This document shows positions 5,177 to 5,185 of a stretch of DNA of 5,185 nucleotides, piece after piece. The notes beneath the pieces are model-generated. The model was not told the DNA's origin and did not search any database. It saw only the letters and a list, made by a program, of their open reading frames with translations. The position numbers and the translations under genes were made by a program. Origin of the DNA: a bacterium HR12 (lineage in GTDB: Bacteria; Actinomycetota; UBA4738; HRBIN12); NCBI GenBank assembly GCA_002898915.1, contig BEHO01000112.1:1-5185 (forward strand), read 5' to 3'. Positions within the stretch are counted from its first letter, which is position 1. The number at the start of each line of letters is the position of its first letter.

Positions 5177-5182
5177 ACCGTA
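5177..5182 (-). promoter_or_regulatory. Candidate -10 element TACGGT of the three-gene unit
   Basis: TACGGT fits the loose TANNNT pattern and lies 20 bases before the ribosome site of the gene at 4057-5139. The same hexamer lies 16 bases before the ribosome site of the secreted-protein gene at 1311-2306. Any -35 element falls beyond the window edge, so this is weak. Confidence 0.25.
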
Positions 5183-5185
5183 CCC

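Overview
The window is high-GC bacterial DNA. Strong AGGAGG-type ribosome sites, GC-rich third codon positions, a lipoprotein with a PASTA domain and several Pro/Ser/Thr-linked exported proteins point to an Actinomycetota-like genome. This is a judgement from composition and protein style; no phylogenetic marker is present. Every convincing intact gene lies on the minus strand. Four of the five encode proteins that leave the cytoplasm or are anchored in the membrane, and for three of those I recognise no named function.

Layout, left to right. (1) About 1-640, plus strand: the wreck of a large gene. Its reading is scattered over several frames and rebuilds part of a family with a C-terminal PD-(D/E)XK-nuclease-like domain. 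Several single-base shifts are visible, and the segment that should carry the catalytic Glu-x-Lys is missing. (2) 834-851: a GC hairpin just past the stop of the next gene. (3) 854-2306, minus: a two-gene unit. The upstream gene encodes a secreted protein with eight cysteines, and the downstream gene a single-PASTA lipoprotein. (4) 2325-2914: about 590 bases without a gene. It holds a 44-base fragment matching the 3' half of a CAT-anticodon tRNA (2565-2608) and a cluster of short direct and inverted CGTGC/GCACG repeats (2691-2746). (5) 2915-5139, minus: a compact set of three genes in transcription order: a large secreted eight-cysteine protein that may be a TIM barrel, a membrane-anchored protein with a beta-rich outer domain, and a small protein whose C-terminal half looks real but whose start is unresolved.

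Interpretation. The tRNA fragment has the form left by a tyrosine recombinase that integrates into the 3' half of a tRNA gene. From its orientation, DNA at lower coordinates would be the old chromosome and DNA from 2609 rightward would be the integrated element. The repeat cluster sits just inside that inferred end, where integrase arm sites or accessory-protein sites are expected. On this reading the 4057-5139 / 3337-4035 / 2915-3310 operon is element cargo. The model predicts an intact tRNA(CAT) gene, also on the minus strand, beyond the right edge of the window. No integrase, transposase, CRISPR array or complete RNA gene is visible here. The best candidate for an undescribed system is the exported three-gene cassette next to the att-like fragment; its function cannot be read from this sequence alone.
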